The position numbers were made by a program, and so were the translations under genes. From Clostridia bacterium (GTDB taxonomy: Bacteria; Bacillota; Clostridia; Oscillospirales; Acutalibacteraceae), in assembly GCA_017507805.1 (NCBI GenBank), contig JAFWAC010000025.1, positions 62,001 to 126,000 on the forward strand: a stretch of 64,000 bases of DNA, given 5' to 3'. The notes under the pieces were generated by a model. That model had not been told where the DNA came from. It saw only the letters and a program-made list of their open reading frames with translations, and searched no databases. Positions within the stretch are counted from its first letter, which is position 1; the number at the start of each line of letters is the position of its first letter. This document shows positions 1 through 6,980 of the stretch, piece after piece.

Positions 1-918
1 GTTGCAGGTGTTGTTGATGAAAATTATAAAATAATCGCAATAGCAAAAAGAAAAACCAATTGTCCCCGTCCTGCTGATGAAATAGTTGAGGATATGGCAG
101 CGGTTGCAATTGAAGCAATTAAGAATGCGGGTCTTGAAGCATCGGATATTGAGGCTGCCGGTGTTGGTTCGCCAGGTGCTATTGACCCTGTAAACGGTGT
201 TGTTTGCTATTCGAATAACCTCGAATTTTACGGTGTGGAAATGGCTAAAATGCTGAAAGACCGCACAGGTATAGATTTTTATATTGAAAATGATGCTAAT
301 GCCGCTGCATACGGCGAGTTTGTTGCCGGTGCAGGCAAGGGAACAAAGGATTTCATAATGATAACCCTCGGCACAGGCGTAGGCGGCGGTGTAATCATAG
401 ACGGCAAAATTTATTCAGGCTCTAACTGCGCCGGAGCAGAGCTCGGTCATACCGTTATTTGTATGGATGGTGAGATGTGTACCTGCGGCAGACAGGGCTG
501 TTGGGAGGCTTATGCGTCAGCCACCGCTTTAATCAGGCAGACCAAACAGGCAATGATTAAATATCCAGATACCGTTATGTGGGAGCTTTGCAATAAGGAT
601 ATCAATGCCGTAAGCGGCAGAACCGCGTTCGACGCAATGCGCCGCGGCGATAAGGCAGGGCAGATGGTTGTTGATAAATATACCGCGTATATTGCCGCAG
701 GTATTGCGAACAACATCAACATATTCCAGCCGGAGGTTATTTGTATCGGCGGCGGAATTTCTAACGAGGGTGACAATATAATTGTGCCTATCAGAAATAT
801 TGTTGAGGGCGATAACTATGCTCGACATATACCCAAGAAGGCACAGATTAAAACCGCTGAGCTCGGTAACGATGCCGGAATAATCGGTGCGGCATATATT
901 TGCGATTTGTATAAATAA
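1..918 (+). CDS. glk: ROK family glucokinase, 5' end cut off by window
   Basis: The reading frame is open from base 1, so the N-terminal ATP-binding segment starts outside the window. ROK glucokinases phosphorylate glucose to glucose-6-phosphate with ATP in the cytoplasm. Visible family marks are the IENDANAAAYGE sugar-binding stretch with its catalytic Asp, the glycine-rich TLGTGVGGG loop, the GAELGH motif and the zinc-binding CTCGRQGCWE motif typical of ROK proteins. The ROK signature argues against a ROK-type repressor because no helix-turn-helix would fit in the short missing part, although that part cannot be seen. murB follows 21 bp downstream on the same strand, so co-transcription is likely. 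The exact sugar (glucose versus another hexose) is inferred from overall resemblance. Confidence 0.9.
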   Translation, partial: VAGVVDENYKIIAIAKRKTNCPRPADEIVEDMAAVAIEAIKNAGLEASDIEAAGVGSPGAIDPVNGVVCYSNNLEFYGVEMAKMLKDRTGIDFYIENDANAAAYGEFVAGAGKGTKDFIMITLGTGVGGGVIIDGKIYSGSNCAGAELGHTVICMDGEMCTCGRQGCWEAYASATALIRQTKQAMIKYPDTVMWELCNKDINAVSGRTAFDAMRRGDKAGQMVVDKYTAYIAAGIANNINIFQPEVICIGGGISNEGDNIIVPIRNIVEGDNYARHIPKKAQIKTAELGNDAGIIGAAYICDLYK

Positions 919-939
919 TTTTTTGAAACGGGGCAGCTT

Positions 940-1845
940 ATGAATTACGATGCTTTTAAAGAATTTTGTTCTCTTGTCGGTATTAACTGTAAAATTAATG
1001 AGCCTATGAGTGAGCATACCAGCTTTAAAATAGGCGGTCCCGCAGATTTTTTCGTTTTACCAAAAAATAAATCGGAGCTTTCGGCGGTGCTTGAAAAGCT
1101 AAAGGAGCTTTCAATCCCGTTTTTTGTGTTGGGTAAGGGAAGTAATCTCCTGGTATCCGATAAGGGGATTGAGGGTGCGGTAATTTGCCTGCTTGGAATG
1201 GATGAGATTGAGGTTAGCGGAAATTGTATTAAGGCAGATGTCGGCGCAACACTCGCTTCGATTTGTGTTACAGCCGCCAAAAACAATCTTTCCGGACTTG
1301 AATTTGCCTACGGTATTCCCGGATGTGTCGGTGGTGCCCTTTATATGAATGCCGGTGCCTACGGCGGCGAAATGTCACAGGTGGTAAAAAGCGCTGAATA
1401 TATCACTGCAGACGGTCGGACGGGAAGCCTTGAATTATCCGAAATGTATCTTGGTTACCGCACAAGCGTTTTCAAAAAAAGTGATATGATTATCACCTCT
1501 GTTACATTTGAATTAGATACCGGTAAGCAGGAGGAAATCCGTGCTTTAATGGATGATTATCTTTGCCGCCGCCGAAGCAAGCAACCGCTTGAATTTCCAA
1601 GTGCCGGTAGCACATTTAAGCGTCCTGAGGGGCATTTTGCCGGTGCACTCATCGAAAAAAATCAGCTTAAGGGCACCAAAATCGGAGGTGCAATGGTAAG
1701 CGAAAAGCATGCCGGTTTTATAATTAATTGCGGAAATGCTAAATGTGAGGATGTAAGAAAATTAATTGCTCATGTTGCCGATACGGTTTTCAAGTCTGAT
1801 AATGTAATACTTGAGCCGGAGGTTATTTTTGTGGGCAGGGAATAG
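940..1845 (+). CDS. murB: UDP-N-acetylenolpyruvoylglucosamine reductase
   Basis: MurB reduces UDP-GlcNAc-enolpyruvate to UDP-MurNAc with NADPH and FAD, the second committed step of peptidoglycan synthesis, in the cytoplasm. The 301-residue product has the usual length. It shows the FAD-binding N-terminal domain (GGPADFFVLP, then GKGSNLLV), the PGCVGGALYMNAGAYGGE segment, and the C-terminal substrate domain with the AGSTFKRP serine motif and a late glutamate (PEVIFVG). The start at 940 follows a GGGGCAG ribosome site. It sits directly before rapZ and whiA, a gene order common in Clostridia. Confidence 0.96.
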   Translation: MNYDAFKEFCSLVGINCKINEPMSEHTSFKIGGPADFFVLPKNKSELSAVLEKLKELSIPFFVLGKGSNLLVSDKGIEGAVICLLGMDEIEVSGNCIKADVGATLASICVTAAKNNLSGLEFAYGIPGCVGGALYMNAGAYGGEMSQVVKSAEYITADGRTGSLELSEMYLGYRTSVFKKSDMIITSVTFELDTGKQEEIRALMDDYLCRRRSKQPLEFPSAGSTFKRPEGHFAGALIEKNQLKGTKIGGAMVSEKHAGFIINCGNAKCEDVRKLIAHVADTVFKSDNVILEPEVIFVGRE

Positions 1846-1858
1846 GACGGTGCAGTCA

Positions 1859-2719
1859 ATGGAATTATTAATAGTTACCGGAATGTCGGGCGCGGGTAAA
1901 TCTCAGGCGGCAAATGCGCTTGAGGATATCGGTTTTTACTGTGTTGATAATATTCCGCCTGCTATTATACCGTCATTTGTGGATTTGTCGGCTAAAAGCG
2001 GTAACGAGCTTAACAAAATAGCTATTGTTACCGATGCGCGCGGCGGAAATATGTTTTCTGAAATTTCGGATGTGCTTTGTGACTTGAAGGCTAAAAGCAT
2101 TAATTACAGAATACTCTTTCTTGATGCTTCGGATGAAATTCTTATGCGCCGATACAAGGAAAACCGCCGTAAGCATCCGCTTGTTAATGATGATAATATC
2201 TCTCTTGCCGAGGCTGTTTCCAAAGAACGGCAAATGCTTGAAAAAATCCGTTTTACTGCCGATTTCGTAATTGACACAAGCTATATTTCAATTTCACAGC
2301 TCAAGGAAAAGCTTTCAACCATTTTTTTCGGAAGCTTGTCAAATGTGCTTAAGGTTCAATGTAAATCCTTCGGCTTCAAGTACGGCTCTGACACCGAGGC
2401 TGATTTGGTTATAGATGTTCGTTGCTTGCCTAATCCCTTCTATGTCGAGGAATTAAAGCAAAAAACAGGACTCGACAGCGATGTTCGCGAATATGTTATG
2501 GCAAGTCCGGACAGTAAAGAATTTTTTGAAAAATTGATAAGCTTTGTTGACTGTGCAGTTCCGCTTTATGCAAAAGAGGGTAAGAGTCAGCTTACAATAG
2601 CGATTGGCTGCACAGGCGGTAAACATCGCTCTGTAACCTTTGCCGAGCTTATCGGCGCACATCTTAAAGAGCAGAAATATGACTGCGTTATAGCTCACAG
2701 GGATATAAATAAAAGATAA
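1859..2719 (+). CDS. rapZ: RapZ/YvcJ nucleotide-binding protein (RNase adapter family)
   Basis: RapZ/YvcJ proteins are P-loop ATP/GTP-binding proteins. In enterobacteria RapZ guides RNase E to the sRNA GlmZ, while in Firmicutes the role of YvcJ is less clear. The Walker A motif GMSGAGKS lies at residues 8-15 of the chosen start, and the conserved VDNIPP follows shortly after. The C-terminal half carries the family marks IDVRCLPNPF and GCTGGKHRSV. A longer frame reaches back to 1811 inside murB, but the ATG at 1859 gives the canonical MELLIVTGMSG N-terminus and lies 13 bp after the murB stop with a GGACGG site ahead. whiA follows after 17 bp. The yvcK gene usually found between them is absent. 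Confidence 0.94.
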   Translation: MELLIVTGMSGAGKSQAANALEDIGFYCVDNIPPAIIPSFVDLSAKSGNELNKIAIVTDARGGNMFSEISDVLCDLKAKSINYRILFLDASDEILMRRYKENRRKHPLVNDDNISLAEAVSKERQMLEKIRFTADFVIDTSYISISQLKEKLSTIFFGSLSNVLKVQCKSFGFKYGSDTEADLVIDVRCLPNPFYVEELKQKTGLDSDVREYVMASPDSKEFFEKLISFVDCAVPLYAKEGKSQLTIAIGCTGGKHRSVTFAELIGAHLKEQKYDCVIAHRDINKR

Positions 2720-2736
2720 CAGAATGGAGATTAATA

Positions 2737-3639
2737 ATGTCTTTTTGTTCTGAGGTAAAAAATGAGTTACTGCAGTTAAGACTGTCAGGCTGCTGCAAAC
2801 CTGCTTTTGTGTACGGTTTTATGCTGTTTGGCAGGTCTTTTTCTTTTAAGAAAATCTCTCTGCAGACCGCCAATCACGAGGTGGCAAAGGCATACTCCGA
2901 TGCGGTATTTTCCGTTTATAAAATCCGACCGCAGATTTTTTGCGGCGGCAGTAAAATACCTACATATAGGGCAGAGGTTGTTTCCGAGGCTGAAAGACTT
3001 AAAATTTTAGCTTCCTTTGATTTCGGAGTAGGTGAAAGCCTTATTGACACGGGCGTTTTTTTAAGGGAGTGCTGTGTTCACAGCTTTATAAGGGGAGCTT
3101 TTCTTGCCTGCGGAAATATCAACGATCCCGAAAAGGAATACCGCGCGGAATTTAATGTCAAAAATCCGGATTTGGCAGAGGCTTTTTCTGAGCTTCTTAA
3201 GCAAAACGGAATAACAATGCGTACAGCATTGCGCAAAAACGGAGCTCAGCTTTATACAAAGGAAAGCTCTGTTATTGAGGATTTACTCACTCTTATTGGC
3301 GCCGCAAAGCAAACGCTCAGCATTATTGATACCAAGATAATGAAAGAGGTAAAGAACAATATTAACCGTGTAGGTAATTGCGATAATGCAAATATTTCAA
3401 AAACGGTGGAGGCATCGATTAAACAGCGTACCGCAATTGAATTTTTAGAGGCGGCAGACCGACTTTACAGTCTGCCGCAAGAGCTGCTTTCTGCGGCATT
3501 GCTCAGAAAAAACAACCCGAACGCAACCCTGAAGGAGCTTTGCCGCTTGTCCGATGAACCGCTTACAATATCGGGACTTAATCATAGACTTGCTAAAATA
3601 ATAAGTATTTACGAACAAATGCTTGAAAACAATTCCTGA
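2737..3639 (+). CDS. whiA: WhiA family DNA-binding protein (DUF199)
   Basis: WhiA combines an N-terminal LAGLIDADG homing-endonuclease-like fold without nuclease activity with a C-terminal helix-turn-helix. It controls sporulation septation in actinobacteria and affects cell division in Firmicutes. The 300-residue length and the start MSFCSEVKNELLQL match the family. The conserved CCVHSFIRGAFLACG segment is present near residue 110 and the C-terminal SGLNHRL region is the HTH. A GGAG site precedes the ATG. It is the last gene of the glk-murB-rapZ-whiA run; downstream come only repeats and the convergent tRNA gene. Confidence 0.95.
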   Translation: MSFCSEVKNELLQLRLSGCCKPAFVYGFMLFGRSFSFKKISLQTANHEVAKAYSDAVFSVYKIRPQIFCGGSKIPTYRAEVVSEAERLKILASFDFGVGESLIDTGVFLRECCVHSFIRGAFLACGNINDPEKEYRAEFNVKNPDLAEAFSELLKQNGITMRTALRKNGAQLYTKESSVIEDLLTLIGAAKQTLSIIDTKIMKEVKNNINRVGNCDNANISKTVEASIKQRTAIEFLEAADRLYSLPQELLSAALLRKNNPNATLKELCRLSDEPLTISGLNHRLAKIISIYEQMLENNS

Positions 3640-3683
3640 AACTTTCATCTCTAAATAATTATACCATATCATAGCCAATAAAT

Positions 3684-3832
3684 CAAGGCGAAGCCTTGTA
3701 TATCATCCGCAACCTGCTACGGTATATTACCAACACAAAGTGTTGCATATCATCATTGCGTAAGCGATACAGCCTTCGGCTGATGATATACACGCAAAAG
3801 CGAGATGATATGCCATTGCTTTCGCAAAGGAT
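3684..3832. repeat. Cluster of small GC hairpins joined by TATATCATC / GATGATATA boxes
   Basis: The stretch holds several tiny palindromes, each with a short loop: AAGGCGAAGCCTT, ACACAAAGTGT, AGCCTTCGGCT, CGCAAAAGCG and TTGCTTTCGCAA. They are separated by the direct box TATATCATC in the left half (near 3699 and 3746) and its complement GATGATATA/GATGATATG in the right half (3782 and 3804). The left and right boxes can pair, so the whole element forms one large palindrome with hairpin arms. No convincing gene lies in it. It resembles the short interspersed palindromic repeats seen in gut Clostridia; that comparison is from memory, not from a search. Confidence 0.6.
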
Positions 3833-3876
3833 AAAAAAAGAAGTGACTTTTGGTAAACAAAAGTCACTTCTTTTTT
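3833..3876 (-). terminator. Intrinsic terminator behind tRNA-Leu (bidirectional form)
   Basis: A perfect 13-bp stem (3840-3852 with 3858-3870, five-base loop) is flanked by A7 on the left and T6 on the right. Read on the minus strand it starts right at the tRNA 3' end and ends in a T run, so it terminates the tRNA transcript. Its symmetry would also allow it to stop plus-strand transcription from whiA. Confidence 0.85.
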
Positions 3877-3962
3877 GGTGCCGGTGGCCGGACTCGAACC
3901 GGCACGGTGTCGCCACCGGTGGATTTTGAGTCCACTACGTCTGCCAATTCCATCACACCGGC
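3876..3962 (-). tRNA. tRNA-Leu, anticodon CAA
   Basis: The minus strand folds into a full class II tRNA of 87 nt including an encoded CCA end. The acceptor stem pairs GCCGGTG (3956-3962) with CACCGGC, followed by discriminator A and CCA. The anticodon stem is GTGGA/TCCAC around the loop CTCAAAA, giving anticodon CAA, which reads UUG leucine codons. There is a variable arm (CGGTGGCGACACCG) and a T arm with GTTCGAGTC. A good promoter lies at 3982-4010 and a terminator begins at the 3' end, so it is a single-gene transcript. Confidence 0.97.
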
Positions 3963-3981
3963 AAAATTAAATTGCTTGACT

Positions 3982-4010
3982 ATTATACAATAATGTTTTA
4001 CGGAAATCAA
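3982..4010 (-). promoter_or_regulatory. Sigma-A promoter of tRNA-Leu
   Basis: On the minus strand TTGATT (4005-4010) and TATAAT (3982-3987) are separated by exactly 17 bp, ending about 20 bp before the tRNA 5' end. Confidence 0.8.
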
Positions 4011-4031
4011 GCTTTTTTTAAAAATATTTTT

Positions 4032-4076
4032 CAAAAAAATTACAGTTGTTTCGCCGCGCGGACAAAACAACTGTAA
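4032..4076 (-). terminator. Terminator of the PrsW/transglutaminase pair
   Basis: A 12-bp perfect stem, TTACAGTTGTTT (4040-4051) with AAACAACTGTAA (4065-4076), lies 8 bp past the stop of the minus-strand gene ending at 4085. It is followed on the minus strand by a run of seven T. Confidence 0.8.
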
Positions 4077-4084
4077 ATCCTCTT

Positions 4085-5308
4085 TTATTCCCTGAAAAAT
4101 GTCAGAATTAAGTGGTCCTCATCAACAGAGTAGCTGATTTTTGATTGAGTGAGCAAAGGGATATTTTGCCAATTATAGTTATCGAATAAATCCTTGCTTG
4201 CTTTTTGTAGCTCCTGCTTGGAAGCAAACTGTATACAGATAATATCAAGATTACTTTGCTTGTTGATAATATTTACAAGCTCGTTGAAGCTGTAATAATC
4301 CAATTTGTAATCATAATATTCAAAGTAATTGTATTCGGTGGCGGTGCAGGTGGGGATGTCAAAATATTCCTCGCTTATTGTGTGGGTTTTGGTAAGCTCA
4401 TTTGTGGTTATGCAGAAATAATCATATTCGGCATTTCCGTCATATTTATTGTTGCCGTGATCATCAAGGTAGTCGCCGTCATCCCAGGTTGCATCTATAT
4501 AGTAATTTTTTCCGTCCAGCGTTATTAAGTTCCAAGCGTGACTGCCGCCTGCGTCACCGACAATATATGTGCACGGTATACCTAATTCGTGCATAATCAT
4601 CTGAAATGCAAAGGCATATCCGGCACAAACCGCCTTTTGGTCAACCAAACAGCCGTATGCAGAGTAGATGTATTCGCTGGAAGCATTGTGGAAGGTTTTC
4701 CGCGCTTCGGCTAAAGCATCGTGATCATAAATGGTGTTGCTGACAATGTAATCGTGCACATATTTAACCTTTTCAATTTCTGTAGCCTGCCTATCTGCCT
4801 TCTTTGCAATTTCCTCAACCTTGGCTTCAAGCTTATCGGTATATTTCTGAGGATCATTCGTATATTGCCAATATTGATAGCAGGTCAAAAGAATATTAAT
4901 GGTGTCGCTGTTTTCGCCAAAGCCGTATTGTCCGCTATATGAGCTTCCGCTGTTTATCCAGAAAAATTCGGGATGGTCATATTTCAAAGCAATGCAGGCT
5001 CTGTTTACGGCGCCGGCGTATGTATTATAATCAATGTTGTTAATAGTGCAGGACAAACCGCCCTTTTTTAATTCGGCAAGCAAGGAATCATAAATGTGCT
5101 TTTCGGTTGAGTTGAGCTGGTCGTAATAGAAGCAGAAGGTTTCCGCGACCGGGGTGACGGTGTTATTTTTGTTTGACACCACGGTTTTATCCGAAAAATC
5201 ACCCAAACCGCCGTTTATTATGAAAGATGCAATTAAAATTATAATCAGAATTATAATCAGATATTTTGAACAGCCAAGACAGCCAGAACGTTTTCTACTC
5301 ATATTCAT
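4085..5308 (-). CDS. Membrane-anchored transglutaminase-like (papain-fold) protein
   Basis: The product has 407 residues. A short basic, Cys-containing N-terminus (KRSGCLGCSK) is followed by one very hydrophobic segment (about residues 16-32), so the protein is anchored with the rest probably outside the cell. The C-terminal half has the transglutaminase/protease superfamily core: Cys228 in AVCAGYAFAF, a His in GGSHAWN and an Asp in YIDATWDD, in the correct order for a Cys-His-Asp triad. Such proteins act as peptidases or cross-linkers at the envelope; the substrate is unknown. The start overlaps the stop of the upstream prsW-like gene in an ATGA arrangement, indicating translational coupling. 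The last 80 or so residues match nothing I recognise. Confidence 0.85.
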   Translation of the reverse strand: MNMSRKRSGCLGCSKYLIIILIIILIASFIINGGLGDFSDKTVVSNKNNTVTPVAETFCFYYDQLNSTEKHIYDSLLAELKKGGLSCTINNIDYNTYAGAVNRACIALKYDHPEFFWINSGSSYSGQYGFGENSDTINILLTCYQYWQYTNDPQKYTDKLEAKVEEIAKKADRQATEIEKVKYVHDYIVSNTIYDHDALAEARKTFHNASSEYIYSAYGCLVDQKAVCAGYAFAFQMIMHELGIPCTYIVGDAGGSHAWNLITLDGKNYYIDATWDDGDYLDDHGNNKYDGNAEYDYFCITTNELTKTHTISEEYFDIPTCTATEYNYFEYYDYKLDYYSFNELVNIINKQSNLDIICIQFASKQELQKASKDLFDNYNWQNIPLLTQSKISYSVDEDHLILTFFRE

Positions 5309-6183
5309 TCACCCTCGGTAGCAGTTTCGTGTAATGCGGAAGCATCAAGCTCGGTGTGCTTTCTTAACAGCCATTTATATGCGGTCTTTTCATTCGAACC
5401 ATCATCCTTTGAAAGCTTATTAATTCCTATGAAGCAAACAATGTAAAGAATTATGATGAAAATATAGAATACCTTGTTAAGCCAGCCGAAAATACCCGAG
5501 CCGATGAAGCTGTAAATTCCGTGCACCAAAATCGGAAGGCAAAGGCTTGCAGTAAGCCAAAGCTTTGATTTTTTGAATTTGGTTTCGGAAAGCTTTCCGG
5601 CATCAATCAGCTCCTTTTCCTTTATCGCCGCCGTGTGGTATGCGTGCCATACGGTGTAGCAAACACCCATAAAAATCCCAAAGAAAAGATGTGAGGGGAC
5701 GGTGGTGACAGAGCGCAAAAGCAGTGTGTCCCAGCCGTTTATCCACGAATAGCGTACATTTTCAACCGCGGCAAAGCCGAGCGAGATAAACGCAGAATAA
5801 ATTAGTCCGTCAAACAGGGAGTTAAAGTGCTTTGATTTGTGTGTAAAAACAAAAAGACAAATCCATTTAATTGCTTCCTCAATGAGTGCAATGCCAACAA
5901 AGGAGCATAATGCCTGATGAGAAATTTTGGCAGTAACCGAAGCAAAGCTTGTAAAGCCCTCCGGACTGTAGGTCATACTTTCAGCAAATATTCTGTCAAA
6001 GGTGTTGAGGGCGAGCCTTTCACTTAAAAGGGCGGGAGCAAAAGCAATTGCTCCAATGCCGAAAAGAGCCGCCAAAAGACCGATTGGTTCTTTCTCCACA
6101 CGGTCTTTTATGTAGATGTATATACACAAGACCAATGCAGGCAACAGGGCTATAACGGAAATACCAAAGGATGCATAATTCAT
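5305..6183 (-). CDS. PrsW family intramembrane metalloprotease
   Basis: The 292-residue product is a polytopic membrane protein with about eight hydrophobic segments. It contains the PrsW/CPBP-type motifs: EEAIKW around residue 100, FAAVENVRY about 40 residues later, and a His in VPSHLFFG, followed by the late LVHGIY histidine. PrsW of Bacillus subtilis cleaves the anti-sigma factor RsiW; the target here is unknown, and no anti-sigma gene is adjacent. It overlaps the downstream transglutaminase-like gene by 4 bp (ATGA), so the two proteins probably act together at the membrane. A promoter candidate lies at 6221-6248. Confidence 0.88.
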   Translation of the reverse strand: MNYASFGISVIALLPALVLCIYIYIKDRVEKEPIGLLAALFGIGAIAFAPALLSERLALNTFDRIFAESMTYSPEGFTSFASVTAKISHQALCSFVGIALIEEAIKWICLFVFTHKSKHFNSLFDGLIYSAFISLGFAAVENVRYSWINGWDTLLLRSVTTVPSHLFFGIFMGVCYTVWHAYHTAAIKEKELIDAGKLSETKFKKSKLWLTASLCLPILVHGIYSFIGSGIFGWLNKVFYIFIIILYIVCFIGINKLSKDDGSNEKTAYKWLLRKHTELDASALHETATEGE

Positions 6184-6220
6184 ACTTTTTCACCACTTCT
6201 GAAAAAATTTAGTTATTTTT

Positions 6221-6248
6221 ATTATACATATCAAAAAAAATATAGCAA
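6221..6248 (-). promoter_or_regulatory. Promoter candidate for prsW-like operon
   Basis: On the minus strand TTGCTA (6243-6248) and TATAAT (6221-6226) are spaced by 16 bp, about 38 bp upstream of the start codon. Confidence 0.6.
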
Positions 6249-6288
6249 GAAATATTTTGCAAACCTTGCAATTTGATAAGCTTGCTTG

Positions 6289-6317
6289 TTGACAAAATCA
6301 GGCTTCAATAGTATAAT
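6289..6317 (+). promoter_or_regulatory. Consensus sigma-A promoter of clpP operon
   Basis: TTGACA (6289-6294) and TATAAT (6312-6317) are both perfect consensus hexamers with a 17-bp spacer, giving a leader of about 60 nt before the clpP start. No CtsR-type heptamer (GGTCAAA) is seen here, in contrast to the ctsR promoter at 24.0 kb. Confidence 0.9.
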
Positions 6318-6381
6318 AAAGTCTATAGTTGCTTGTTATTTTTAAGTAAAAAAGAGTAATTGAAAAGAGAGGAATTTAAAA

Positions 6382-6963
6382 ATGATACTCAATCCTTCAT
6401 TTTATGAAAGAGAAGGCAATTCCGAAAAGGGATATGATTTGTTTTCCAGGCTTTTAAAGGACAGAATTATAATCATGTTCAATGAGGTGAATGATGATTT
6501 GGCGTGCTCCATTATAGCGCAGCTGCTTTATCTGGAATCTGTTGATCCTGAAAAGGATATCTGTCTTTACATAAATTCTCCCGGAGGCTCTGTTTCTGCA
6601 GGCTTTGGTATCTATGATACCATTCGCAAACTGAAATGCGATGTTTCCACCGTTTGTGTCGGAATGGCGGCAAGTATGGGAGCGTTTTTGCTGTCTGCCG
6701 GTACTAAGGGCAAGCGTTATGCTTTGGAAAACAGCCAGATTATGATACATCAGGTGTTGGGAGGTGCCAGCGGTCAGGCTTCTGATATAATAATCGAAGC
6801 AAAACAGATGACAAGGGTTAAGGAACGCCTTAACAATATTCTGGCAAAAAATACCGGTCACACCGTTGAGGAAATCGAACGGGATACTGACAGAAATAAT
6901 TGGATGTTTGCCGAGGACGCCTTGGAATACGGTATAATTGACCATATAATTTCGGATAATTAA
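6382..6963 (+). CDS. clpP: ATP-dependent Clp protease proteolytic subunit
   Basis: ClpP is the barrel-shaped serine peptidase that degrades proteins unfolded by ClpC/ClpX. The 193-residue product shows the full catalytic triad: Ser98 in GMAASMGAF, His123 in MIHQVLGG and an Asp near residue 168 in ERDTDRN, plus the INSPGGSV oxyanion loop. The N-terminus ([28 protein letters not shown]) differs from the usual axial-loop sequence of principal ClpP proteins, so this could be an accessory paralogue; no other clpP is in the window to compare. No trigger factor, clpX or lon follows. Instead an AAA+ ATPase of another family begins 17 bp downstream. Confidence 0.94.
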   Translation: MILNPSFYEREGNSEKGYDLFSRLLKDRIIIMFNEVNDDLACSIIAQLLYLESVDPEKDICLYINSPGGSVSAGFGIYDTIRKLKCDVSTVCVGMAASMGAFLLSAGTKGKRYALENSQIMIHQVLGGASGQASDIIIEAKQMTRVKERLNNILAKNTGHTVEEIERDTDRNNWMFAEDALEYGIIDHIISDN

Positions 6964-6980
6964 GCGCGGGGGTAAGAGAT

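Noticed and set aside
529..1017. Long minus-strand frame opposite glucokinase
   Set aside because: It lies entirely over a clear ROK kinase gene, has no ribosome site and no recognisable product.
3864..4070. Minus-strand frame across tRNA-Leu
   Set aside because: It is a translation of the tRNA gene and its promoter, not a protein gene.
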